A stretch of 32,451 nt of DNA from Bacteroidota bacterium (GCA_947481365.1 CANKGI010000006.1:1-32451); one strand, 5' to 3'; counted from the stretch's first letter, positions 1 to 8,683 are shown. Numbers and translations: made by a program. Notes: generated from the letters alone by a model not told the origin.

Positions 1-54
1 CAAGGCTGTGATTGTGGTTACAGTAAATTTAACTGTTAGTCGGTTTGTTTTCAT
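1..54 (-). CDS. N-terminus of a divergent protein truncated by the left window edge (MKTNRLTVKFTVTTITAL..., possible signal peptide)
   Basis: ATG on the minus strand at 54-52, open frame of 18 codons to the edge; Lys/Arg then hydrophobic-leaning N-terminus; divergent to the 326 operon. Confidence 0.4.
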   Translation of the reverse strand, partial: MKTNRLTVKFTVTTITAL

Positions 55-123
55 TTATGTTTATTTATGTTTTAAATTTTTTTGTTATGAGTTGCCGAAT
101 GTATTTTTTTGTATTTAATATGT

Positions 124-143
124 TTGTAGAATATCAACTACAA
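124..143. promoter_or_regulatory. Hyphenated inverted repeat TTGTAG-AATATCAA-CTACAA, putative operator
   Basis: 6-bp arms with 8-bp spacer; same TTGTA/TACAA half-sites as the neighbouring repeat. Confidence 0.4.
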
Positions 144-145
144 GC

Positions 146-168
146 ATTGTAAAAATATATTTTACAAT
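146..168. promoter_or_regulatory. Hyphenated perfect inverted repeat ATTGTAAAA-ATATA-TTTTACAAT, putative operator
   Basis: 9-bp arms with 5-bp spacer read directly; lies in a divergent intergenic region. Confidence 0.45.
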
Positions 169-325
169 TAAATGAATCTTTTAAAAGGTAATAATGATAA
201 GGGTTTTGGACTAAAACGGGATTATTTAAAAGACGATTATTTCTTAAAAAAAAAGCTGCAAAATGGATAATTGATATAATTTTATTCGATTAGCCGATAT
301 TTATTAATTTTACCGAAACTTTAAC

Positions 326-976
326 ATGAATAATTCTTCTCCATATATTCTTTTAGCCGATGACCATGTTATCATCAGGCGAGGATTAAAAGTTTTGCTT
401 GATACAAATTTTGTTGAAAGCAGAATTGAAGAATGCGATTCTGTAAAAGATTTGATGCAACTTATCGAAACGCATCCCTTCACTCATTTAATACTCGACC
501 TTCAGTTAATCGATGGAAATGTGATGGATGTAATTCAAGAGATTAAAAAGAAATTCAAGAAACTTCCTATTTTGATTTATTCGATGAGTTCGGAGGAAAT
601 ATTTGGTACAAGAACTTTGCAATTTGGTGCCGATTCGTTTTTGAGTAAACAAAGCAATGAACAAGAAGTAATAAAAGCATTGAATTTATTTTTAAACGGA
701 AAAAAATACATCAGTCAGGAGTTACAAGATTTTCTAGCAAATCAGTTAAATAAAAAAACAAAAACACAAAACCCTTTTATGGATTTATCCGACAGAGAAA
801 TTTTGGTGTTAAATTATTTATTGAGTGGTGAAACTGTAAAAGATATTTCAACTAGGCTCGACCTTAAAGCTACTACTGTTGCAACATATAAAGCACGAAT
901 TTTTGATAAACTGAATGTTACAAATATTCTCGAGTTAGGTAATATGGCAAAACTTTATCGTTACAATAAATCCTGA
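326..976 (+). CDS. LuxR/NarL-family response regulator
   Basis: Receiver domain with DD pair, LILDLQL phospho-Asp and K in SFLSKQ; C-terminal LuxR HTH (LSDREILVLNYLLSGETVKDISTRLDLKATTVATYKARIFDKL). Confidence 0.93.
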   Translation: MNNSSPYILLADDHVIIRRGLKVLLDTNFVESRIEECDSVKDLMQLIETHPFTHLILDLQLIDGNVMDVIQEIKKKFKKLPILIYSMSSEEIFGTRTLQFGADSFLSKQSNEQEVIKALNLFLNGKKYISQELQDFLANQLNKKTKTQNPFMDLSDREILVLNYLLSGETVKDISTRLDLKATTVATYKARIFDKLNVTNILELGNMAKLYRYNKS

Positions 977-3900
977 TGTATAGTTCAAGGTTTGTATTCA
1001 TTTTTTTAATTTTTATTGAAATATTATTTTTTAATAAAAATATAAATGCTCAATCTAATCAGCATTTAATGATTACAAATTTTACATCAAAAAATGGTCT
1101 GCCACAAAACAGTGTAAATGATATGATTTTTGATTCGGGGTATTTGTGGATCTGCACCGAAGCGGGAATTGCCCGATATGATGGAATTGGATTTACAACG
1201 TATAATATTTCGAATACACCTTTTATTTTAAACGACCATTTTAAGTTTATTATTCCTACAACTAAAAACGAAAAGATAGTATTTTCATCAAATGGAAATA
1301 TTTTGCAGATTAAAGCAAATCATTTATTTCAAATTCAAAATAAGGATCAAAGAAAAATTAATCCAATTAATATAAATGGAGGAGTTTTGTCACTTGATAT
1401 GATTACTCATTTTATCTCACCAAACTTTATCAAGCTACAGCAATATTATAGCTATATACCCTCTTTTTTACCAATCAATCAGCATCGTTTTTTAATAAAA
1501 GGAAAAAGAAGTATTTTTTTATTTAACGAGGAAAATAAGTTAATCCCCATTTCAACCAACGGGAAAAAGGTGTCGTATCTGTTTTCATTTAATGATGTAA
1601 ATTATATAACAGATGAAGATAATTTGCTTTATAAAATTGATGTCGAACATGGTTTACTAGTAAGAAAATATTTTGTAGGAGATGTTACCAAAATTTTGAA
1701 TAGTAAGTCCGATGGTCAATATGAAGTTTACTGGAAATATGGAGAAAAATCAGCTGCTCTGAAATTAGGCGAAAAAATATTTCTTATAAATGGAACTGAT
1801 AAAAATGGAAATTTAACTACCGATTTGATAGTTGATCAAACACCACAAAACACTTTAATTAAAACAATTTTATATGATCATAAATCCAAACAATTATTTG
1901 TTGGAACTGAAACAAAAGGGTTGTTTGTTTACAAGAAAAAAAACATTCAATCATATACATATGAAGAGAAAGATGGACTAGGTAATAATAATGCATATTA
2001 CGCCATGTCAGCTCTCGATTCAAATACCATTTTAACCAATTATGGGCGTATGTTTTCAATACATGGAGCCGAAAAAGAATTAACTGAATTAGCAAAATTG
2101 AATCGTGAGAGTTTTATTATCGACCATAAACATGTTTTCTGGTATGCAGTAAATGACACGATTTTTAATTATGATTTTGTTTCAAAAAAGAAGAGTTTGG
2201 TTTTTTATATCGACAGTAATTATGTGTCTACATTTTTCGAATCGGGAGATACCATTTGGGTTGGTTCTGCAAAACAAATAGGATACATATACAAGAATGT
2301 TTATCACAGTTATTTTAAATTTGAAAGGAATATATTTTCAAAACCTGAGAATATTATCCGAGGACCAGATGGCAATATTTGGTTTAGCAGTTGTAAAGGA
2401 GTTTTCGAATTAGTTCATCATCAAAACAATCTTACTGCGGTTTGTTTAATACCAGATATTTGTGCCCGATATCTTTATCAATACAACAGCAAAGTTTTTG
2501 TTGCAACATACGGAAACGGATATTACATATTTGATCATGGTAGTTTTAAAAAAATGCCACTTGATGAAAATGCTTTTCTTTCAATTGCACACAGTTTTCT
2601 GATTGATAAAAATAATTTCTTATGGATAAGTTCTAACCACGGTCTTTTTAAAACTTGGATGACAGATGTTTTGAATTACCTAAATGATACTTCATCTAAA
2701 ATTTATTATCATTATTTTGGAGAAGATGATGGTTTAAGAAATATAGAATTTAACGGAGGTTGTTTTCCCAATAGTGCAGTTTTAAAAAGTGGCTATTTCT
2801 GTTTCCCTACAATGGATGGTGTTGTATTTTTTGATCCATTGACAACAGACAACGGAGTTCAGAATGAAAATATATTTATTGATAAAATAAATGTTGACGG
2901 TACTTTACTTGATTTGAATCGACCATTAATTATTAAACCAAACTCAGAAAATATTGTATTCAAGTTGTCGACACCTTATTCGGGAAATAAACAAAATTTA
3001 AGTATTGAATATAAACTAAATGGATTTAACAAAAATTGGATTAAACTTCGTGAAGGTGTTTTTGATATTGGGTTCTCTAATATTCCTTCGGGAACATATC
3101 TGCTTCAAATCAGAAAAGGGATTGGCTTAGGTTCAAAAAATTATATTGAGAAAAACATCACATTTACAGTAAGTAAAAAGTTTTACGAAACTTATTGGTT
3201 CATATCACTCATGTTTATCTTGTCTGTTTTTTTTGTGTGGGCTTTTGCAACTTTATATTACCGCAACCTAAAACGTGCAAACTTAATTCTCGAGAAAAAA
3301 ATTAGTGTTCGTACAAATGAGTTGAATTTGCTAAACGTAGAGTTAAGAACAAATCTTGATAAATTACAAGCATCAGAAAAAAGTTTAAAACAATCTGTAA
3401 ATGTAAAAAACAAGCTCATCTCAATTATATCTCACGATATTATAACGCCACTTCGATTTATTTCCATGGTTGCTCGTAATGCATTTAACAGTGATTCGAA
3501 ACAGTTAAATGATATTATAAAAGATATTGGAGGCACATCGCAAAAATTGTATTCGAATGCACAAAATATTTTAAACTGGATCAAACAGCAAAATCAACAA
3601 ATTGAAGTAAAAAAATCGAACATTGCTGTTAATCCACTGGTTGAAGAATTGGTGGAAATGGTGAGAGAAATGGCATTTAATAAAGAGAATACCATTTTAA
3701 ATTTAGTTTCGCTTGATGATGTAATCAAAACAGATAAAAATATTCTTTCCATCATCCTTCACAATTTAATTTCGAATGCCAACAAATATTGTTCGGGTGC
3801 AAAAATTACCATTACATCATTTAAAGAAAATGAAAAATATCGAATTGCAGTTGAAGATAATGGAAATGGAATTTCTGAAAATATTTTATCACGTATAAAC

Positions 3901-4062
3901 AATATCAGAAACAATAAAGAAATTGATTTATCTGAAAATGCCCTAAACGAAACCGGTTTAGGATACATTATTATTTTTGAAATGCTAAGGCAGATTGATG
4001 TCGATATAAAAATTGAAACTGTTCTGTTAAAAGGAACTAAAGTTATTTTGTTGTTTTCATAA
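976..4062 (+). CDS. Two-component regulator propeller sensor histidine kinase (periplasmic propeller, Y_Y_Y domain, TM, HisKA, HATPase_c)
   Basis: NGLPQNSVNDMIFDSGYLWICTEAGIARYDG propeller repeats; IEYKLNGFNKNWI Y_Y_Y; TM near WFISLMFILSVFFVWAF; IISHDIITPL H-box; NLISNANKY, DNGNGIS, GLGYII ATPase boxes; TGATG overlap with the upstream regulator. Confidence 0.92.
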   Translation: MYSSRFVFIFLIFIEILFFNKNINAQSNQHLMITNFTSKNGLPQNSVNDMIFDSGYLWICTEAGIARYDGIGFTTYNISNTPFILNDHFKFIIPTTKNEKIVFSSNGNILQIKANHLFQIQNKDQRKINPININGGVLSLDMITHFISPNFIKLQQYYSYIPSFLPINQHRFLIKGKRSIFLFNEENKLIPISTNGKKVSYLFSFNDVNYITDEDNLLYKIDVEHGLLVRKYFVGDVTKILNSKSDGQYEVYWKYGEKSAALKLGEKIFLINGTDKNGNLTTDLIVDQTPQNTLIKTILYDHKSKQLFVGTETKGLFVYKKKNIQSYTYEEKDGLGNNNAYYAMSALDSNTILTNYGRMFSIHGAEKELTELAKLNRESFIIDHKHVFWYAVNDTIFNYDFVSKKKSLVFYIDSNYVSTFFESGDTIWVGSAKQIGYIYKNVYHSYFKFERNIFSKPENIIRGPDGNIWFSSCKGVFELVHHQNNLTAVCLIPDICARYLYQYNSKVFVATYGNGYYIFDHGSFKKMPLDENAFLSIAHSFLIDKNNFLWISSNHGLFKTWMTDVLNYLNDTSSKIYYHYFGEDDGLRNIEFNGGCFPNSAVLKSGYFCFPTMDGVVFFDPLTTDNGVQNENIFIDKINVDGTLLDLNRPLIIKPNSENIVFKLSTPYSGNKQNLSIEYKLNGFNKNWIKLREGVFDIGFSNIPSGTYLLQIRKGIGLGSKNYIEKNITFTVSKKFYETYWFISLMFILSVFFVWAFATLYYRNLKRANLILEKKISVRTNELNLLNVELRTNLDKLQASEKSLKQSVNVKNKLISIISHDIITPLRFISMVARNAFNSDSKQLNDIIKDIGGTSQKLYSNAQNILNWIKQQNQQIEVKKSNIAVNPLVEELVEMVREMAFNKENTILNLVSLDDVIKTDKNILSIILHNLISNANKYCSGAKITITSFKENEKYRIAVEDNGNGISENILSRINNIRNNKEIDLSENALNETGLGYIIIFEMLRQIDVDIKIETVLLKGTKVILLFS

Positions 4063-4090
4063 CCCAACATTTATTTACATCTTCGCTGAG

Positions 4091-5425
4091 ATGACAAAAC
4101 TCATTCGTGGTTTAAATTTACGACAAGCTGTTGCTATCAATATGATTGATATGGTTGGCATTGGCCCATTTATTACCATACCATACATTATTGGTGCAAT
4201 GAGCGGACCGCAATGTATTTTAGCATGGTTGCTTGGTGCAATTTTGTCGCTTATGGATGGCTCGGTTTGGGCCGAACTGGGCGCAAAATGGCCCGAAGCA
4301 GGAGGGAGTTATGCATTTCTGCAAAATCTTTTTGGCAAAGAAAAATGGGGGAGATTGCTTTCGTTTTTGTACATATGGCAAACAACTTTTCAGGCTCCAC
4401 TTGTTATCGCATCAGGTGCAATTGGTTTTGCCCAATATTTAACTTACCTCATTCCGTTAGATACGATACAACAAAAAATTGTTTCGGGTACACTCATTAT
4501 TTTCATTACGTTTTTATTGTACCGCAAAATATCCGACATCGGAAAAATATCCGTAGTACTCGGAATTATTGTTGTTGGTACCATTTTGTGGTTAATCGTT
4601 TCGGGATTAATGAATTTGAATTTTCAAATGGCATTTACATTTAATAAAGATGCGATGGATTTTACACCTGCGTTTTTTTTCGGATTGGGAACAGCATCTA
4701 CTAAAACAGTTTATTCGTTCTTGGGATATTATAATGTTTGCCATTTAGGCTCAGAAATAAAAGCCCCGGAGAAAAATATACCACGAAGTATTTTTATTTC
4801 TATTGCAGGTATCACCATTTTATATCTGTTCATGCAAGTTGCTATTTCAGGAGTAATTCCTTGGCAACAAGCAAAAGATTCGCCCTTTATTGTGAGTGCA
4901 TTTTTCGAACAAATTTATGGAAGTACAGCAGCTACTTTTGCAACAGCTTTGGTTCTAATTATTGCGGTATCATCTCTTTTTGCTGTTATGCTGGGATACT
5001 CGAGAGTGCCATATGCTGCTGCAGTTGATGGAAATTATTTTTCAGTTTTTGCCAAAGTTCATCCCACAAAAAATTTTCCCAATTATTCGCTGATAATTTT
5101 AGCCTCGGTGGCTTTTGTTTTTAGCTTGTTGTTTAAAATGAAAGAAGTGATTACGGCAATTATTGTGATGCGAATTATTATACAGTTTATCGGACAAAGT
5201 ATTGGATTGATGCTCTTGCATTACAAAAAGAAAGACTTGCATTTGCCATACAGAATGTTGTTTTTCCCTATTCCGCCAATTATCGGAATCATTGTTTGGG
5301 CTTTTATTTTTTTCTCAGCAGAATGGGAATTTATAGCCGGTGCCATCACATTTATTTTTATCGGGATTTTACTTTTCTTGTTTCTGTCCAAGCAAAAAAA
5401 TAAATGGCCTTTTGAAATTTTATGA
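4091..5425 (+). CDS. APC superfamily amino acid permease
   Basis: About 12 hydrophobic segments; N-terminal NLRQAVAINMIDMVGIGPFITIPYIIGAMSGP typical of APC permeases. Confidence 0.9.
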   Translation: MTKLIRGLNLRQAVAINMIDMVGIGPFITIPYIIGAMSGPQCILAWLLGAILSLMDGSVWAELGAKWPEAGGSYAFLQNLFGKEKWGRLLSFLYIWQTTFQAPLVIASGAIGFAQYLTYLIPLDTIQQKIVSGTLIIFITFLLYRKISDIGKISVVLGIIVVGTILWLIVSGLMNLNFQMAFTFNKDAMDFTPAFFFGLGTASTKTVYSFLGYYNVCHLGSEIKAPEKNIPRSIFISIAGITILYLFMQVAISGVIPWQQAKDSPFIVSAFFEQIYGSTAATFATALVLIIAVSSLFAVMLGYSRVPYAAAVDGNYFSVFAKVHPTKNFPNYSLIILASVAFVFSLLFKMKEVITAIIVMRIIIQFIGQSIGLMLLHYKKKDLHLPYRMLFFPIPPIIGIIVWAFIFFSAEWEFIAGAITFIFIGILLFLFLSKQKNKWPFEIL

Positions 5426-5997
5426 CAAACACATTCAAATATTTTATAATGTATAAACCATACGGGGTGCTTAGTCAGCGCGACACGAAAGGTTATAAAA
5501 AGAAAATAGGCCTTGATGAATTTTATCCTTTTCCTAAAGGTGTTTATCCTGTAGGAAGATTAGATGAAGACAGTGAAGGATTGTTGTTGATGACTTCGGA
5601 TAACAAAATGAGTATTCATATTCGCAGTGCAAAAATTGAGAAAGAATATTGGGTGCAGGTTGATGGTATCATTACAGATGAAGCTGTAAAAAAATTACAA
5701 TCAGGAGTGACCATTACTGTTGATAAAATACCCTATCAAACTTTGCAATGTGATGCGCATCTTTTAATAGACGAGCCTGTTTTACCCGAACGGTTTCCTC
5801 CATCTCGAGCAGGCAGACATAGGCCGGGTTCTTGGGTTTCAATCACATTACGCGAAGGTAAATTTCGTCAAGTTCGAAAGATGACAGCAGCAGTTGGTTT
5901 TCCAACTTTGCGATTGGTACGTGCTAGAATTGGTGAAATGAAAATAATAGATTTTAAACCTGGAGATGTTATCGAATTAGAGCGTTTTGTTTTATGA
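5422..5997 (+). CDS. rluE: rRNA large subunit pseudouridine synthase, RluE/RsuA family
   Basis: MYKPYGVLSQ, GRLDEDSEGLLLMTSD catalytic motif, GKFRQVRKMTAAVGFPTLRLVR; ATGA overlap with the permease. Confidence 0.88.
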   Translation: MTNTFKYFIMYKPYGVLSQRDTKGYKKKIGLDEFYPFPKGVYPVGRLDEDSEGLLLMTSDNKMSIHIRSAKIEKEYWVQVDGIITDEAVKKLQSGVTITVDKIPYQTLQCDAHLLIDEPVLPERFPPSRAGRHRPGSWVSITLREGKFRQVRKMTAAVGFPTLRLVRARIGEMKIIDFKPGDVIELERFVL

Positions 5998-6803
5998 TTT
6001 TTGAAATCGAATTAGAAAAATTTCTTCACCAAGAAAATTTGGTCTTCAGTAAATCAGATTCAGTTTTTCCATTCTATAAAATAGAAAACCATCATCTTGT
6101 TTTGCATTGTATTTCTTTAAAAAAGTTTTCAAAGGCAAAAATAAGTGATTCATATTTTGCAGATATCTGTGATGATTTGATTTCTAAAAAAATGAAAGTG
6201 ATTCATTTGTGGGAGGATGTTTGGCAAAATGAAAATGAATTGGTTAAAAATCGCATATTAGCTGTTTGTGGGAAGTCGAAACGCATACATGCACGCCAAA
6301 CAGAGGTTAAACGGCTGAACAAAAAGGAAACGGATGCTTTTTTAAATGCAAATCATTTGCAACACACAACCAATGCCTATTATAAGTATGCTTTGATGCT
6401 AAAAGACGAATTAGTAGCCGTGGCAACTTTTAGTAAAAGCCGAGTGATGAATGATGGTCCAGTATTATATCGTTCGTATGAGTTGGTAAGGTTTTGTAGT
6501 TTGAAAGGAACTACTGTAAATGGCGGTTTAAGTAAATTATTAAAACATTTTATTGTTGAACATCATCCGGCACACATCATGACTTATGCTGATAAAGACT
6601 GGAGTTCAGGAGAGAGTTATACCAAAAACGGGTTTGCCTTTTTGGAGAAATTACCGCCACAATTCTTTTTTATTCATCCCGATAAAATGATTCGAATATA
6701 TGCTCATCGTTTAGATTTAACGGAAAAGGAATTGTTGGCAAAAGGTTACCTTAAAATAGTTAATTCGGGTAATGCTAAATTTATTCTCGACAGAAGAAAA
6801 TAA
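5994..6803 (+). CDS. Stand-alone protein with a degenerate VSR/Hef-like N-terminal half and a C-terminal phage-type Mom-like (GNAT-fold) domain
   Basis: VIHLWEDVWQNENELVKNRI resembles the ...IhIFEDEW..k.eivkSRi segment of phage VSR-like/Hef-like endonucleases; ELVRFCSLKGTTVNGGLSKLLKHFI...IMTYADKDWSSGESYTKNGF resembles the associated Mom-like domain; ATGA overlap with rluE. Confidence 0.6.
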   Translation: MIFEIELEKFLHQENLVFSKSDSVFPFYKIENHHLVLHCISLKKFSKAKISDSYFADICDDLISKKMKVIHLWEDVWQNENELVKNRILAVCGKSKRIHARQTEVKRLNKKETDAFLNANHLQHTTNAYYKYALMLKDELVAVATFSKSRVMNDGPVLYRSYELVRFCSLKGTTVNGGLSKLLKHFIVEHHPAHIMTYADKDWSSGESYTKNGFAFLEKLPPQFFFIHPDKMIRIYAHRLDLTEKELLAKGYLKIVNSGNAKFILDRRK

Positions 6804-6835
6804 AGCGATTACCTTCGCAGTCTAATATCAAATTC

Positions 6836-7762
6836 TTGAATACGAATCATAATCTTATAATTATACTTGGCGCAACGGCAACAGGTAAAACAAAACTTGC
6901 CGCACATTTGGCATCACAGCTTAATACCGAAATCATTAGTGCAGATTCTCGTCAGGTGTATCGTGATATGAATATTGGTACCGGAAAAGATCTGGATGAA
7001 TATGAAGTGAATGGGAAACACATTCCATATCATCTTATCAATATTATTGAAGCAGGAGATGAATATAATTTGCATTTTTTTCAGCGTGATTTTTTTGAAA
7101 CCTACAATGAAATTACTTCTAGAAATTTGATTCCAATTTTATGTGGTGGAACAAGTATGTATATTAATGGAGTGATGAGAGGCCATGCACATACACCGAT
7201 TCCCGAAAACAGAGAATTAAGAATTCAACTTGAGGGAATGGACAAAAAGCAATTGGTAGAGTATTTTATTGCATTGCCCGAAACACCATATAAAAGCAAA
7301 GCTGATACATCAACAATCATTCGCATTCTACGAGCAATCGAAATATGTACTTGGGAACAAACAAATATTCGTGAAGAAAATGAATCGTCAAAAAAATTAA
7401 ATCCGATAATTTTTGGGTTAGACACTGATACAGAAATTAGAAGGAAAAAAATTGAAGAGCGTTTGATTTATCGTCTTAAAAACGGAATGATAGAAGAAGT
7501 TCAGTCATTACTTACTAAAGGTGTGAGCGAACAAAAATTGATAGCTTACGGACTCGAATATAAATTTGTTGTGTTACATCTTCAGAAGGTATTAACGTTT
7601 GATGAGATGCAAAAACAACTCACTATTGCCATTCATCAATTTGCAAAACGACAAATGACATTCTTTAGAAAAATGGAACGTGAGGGCGCAAAAATTAATT
7701 GGATTGATGCTGCTTTATCATTGGAAGAACAATTAGCGCAAATAAATTCTCTTTTGAAATAA
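6836..7762 (+). CDS. miaA: tRNA dimethylallyltransferase
   Basis: P-loop GATATGKT, ISADSRQVYRDMNIGTGK, LCGGTSMYINGVM; TTG start implied. Confidence 0.92.
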   Translation: MNTNHNLIIILGATATGKTKLAAHLASQLNTEIISADSRQVYRDMNIGTGKDLDEYEVNGKHIPYHLINIIEAGDEYNLHFFQRDFFETYNEITSRNLIPILCGGTSMYINGVMRGHAHTPIPENRELRIQLEGMDKKQLVEYFIALPETPYKSKADTSTIIRILRAIEICTWEQTNIREENESSKKLNPIIFGLDTDTEIRRKKIEERLIYRLKNGMIEEVQSLLTKGVSEQKLIAYGLEYKFVVLHLQKVLTFDEMQKQLTIAIHQFAKRQMTFFRKMEREGAKINWIDAALSLEEQLAQINSLLK

Positions 7763-7783
7763 AATATTTAAATTGCAAACAAG

Positions 7784-8074
7784 ATGAGTTCAAAAGATAT
7801 AATCAATTTTTTAAAACACGAAAAGCAAAACCTAAACAAACAGTTTGGAGTTGTTGATATTGCTGTGTTTGGCTCATTTGCTAAAAATGAAAATGTGAGT
7901 TCGAGTGATGTCGATATTTTAGTTGAATTTGATAAAGTTAGTTTTGATAAATACATTAAACTGAAAATATTTTTAGAGAATAAACTTGCTGCAAACATTG
8001 ATCTTATCAGAAAAGGACCGCACCTTTCATCAGATTTTCTTTCATCCATAGAAAAAGATCTGATTTATGCCTAA
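7784..8074 (+). CDS. mntA: MNT-domain nucleotidyltransferase, MntA-type antitoxin
   Basis: GSFAKNENVSSSDVDILVEF matches GSx10DxD minimal nucleotidyltransferase; overlaps a HepT-like gene by 8 nt. Confidence 0.88.
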   Translation: MSSKDIINFLKHEKQNLNKQFGVVDIAVFGSFAKNENVSSSDVDILVEFDKVSFDKYIKLKIFLENKLAANIDLIRKGPHLSSDFLSSIEKDLIYA

Positions 8075-8438
8075 TCAAAAAATTATTCACGATAGGCTGA
8101 AATTAATTCTCGAATCAATTAATCTTATTCTAGAACGAACTGAACGAATAAAAACTGCCAAAGATTTTGTGAAAGATAAAGATGGAATTGAGTTAATGGA
8201 TTCGATTGCTATGCGTTTGCAGATGATAGGTGAAAATGCAAAACGAATTAATAAAGAACAAAATAACTTTTTTGAATTAAAACTAAATCTTGATCCAGAT
8301 TCAATTATTCGGTTCCGCGATTTTATTTCTCATCATTACGAAAAAACTGATTACGAAATCATCTTTGATATTTGTATTCATCATATTGTTATGATGAAAA
8401 AGCAGATAGATGATTATTTTTTGGAACATAAATCTTAA
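8067..8438 (+). CDS. hepT: HEPN-domain (DUF86) toxin, HepT-like RNase
   Basis: RDFISHHY matches RX4HXY of HepT; helical protein directly overlapping the MNT gene. Confidence 0.88.
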   Translation: MPNQKIIHDRLKLILESINLILERTERIKTAKDFVKDKDGIELMDSIAMRLQMIGENAKRINKEQNNFFELKLNLDPDSIIRFRDFISHHYEKTDYEIIFDICIHHIVMMKKQIDDYFLEHKS

Positions 8439-8455
8439 ATAAAATCTAAATCAAC

Positions 8456-8614
8456 ATGTCAACCTGCGGATACATTTGCCCCAAATGCGAAGGAAGAGGA
8501 TTTCTGGATGACGGAACTCCTTGCGATTGGTGTGCTGTTGAGGTAAAAAGTGAAAATGTAAAGTCAGAAAGTGATGATGAGGGAAGTGTGAAATTGATTA
8601 ATGACAACAGCTAA
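8456..8614 (+). CDS. 52-aa four-cysteine (DnaJ-type zinc finger-like) microprotein
   Basis: Read manually: MSTCGYICPKCEGRGFLDDGTPCDWCAVEVKSENVKSESDDEGSVKLINDNS*; CxxCxGxG followed by CxxC; below the length cut of the ORF track. Confidence 0.65.
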   Translation: MSTCGYICPKCEGRGFLDDGTPCDWCAVEVKSENVKSESDDEGSVKLINDNS

Positions 8615-8658
8615 TTATCAATTTATCGTATCAACAAATCACCACACCATCATCTCTC

Positions 8659-8676
8659 TCCCGATAGCTATCGGGA
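8659..8676. repeat. Perfect 18-bp palindrome TCCCGATAGCTATCGGGA between convergent gene ends
   Basis: Self-reverse-complementary; located between the + stop at 8614 and the - stop at 8684; possible bidirectional terminator or iterated palindrome. Confidence 0.7.
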
Positions 8677-8683
8677 TAATCAA

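Noticed and set aside
1859-2095. Antisense ORF 78 aa, and similar ones at 3759..4070, 7225..7425, 9795..10073, 14335..14889, 22121..22441, 22770..23066, 25370..25636, 27002..27190, 28121..28456, 31247..31483
   Set aside because: All lie antisense, wholly or almost wholly, to confidently assigned genes with low-complexity translations; treated as spurious.
4213-5028. Overlapping + strand ORFs of 143, 69 and 96 aa (4213..4644, 4233..4442, 4738..5028)
   Set aside because: Alternative-frame reading of the APC permease gene; Cys/Phe/His-rich nonsense compositions and no domain features.
5994-8614. Prophage remnant or integrative element
   Set aside because: Apart from the Mom-like domain there are no integrase, structural, lysis or tRNA-junction features, and the genes are overlapped with housekeeping genes.
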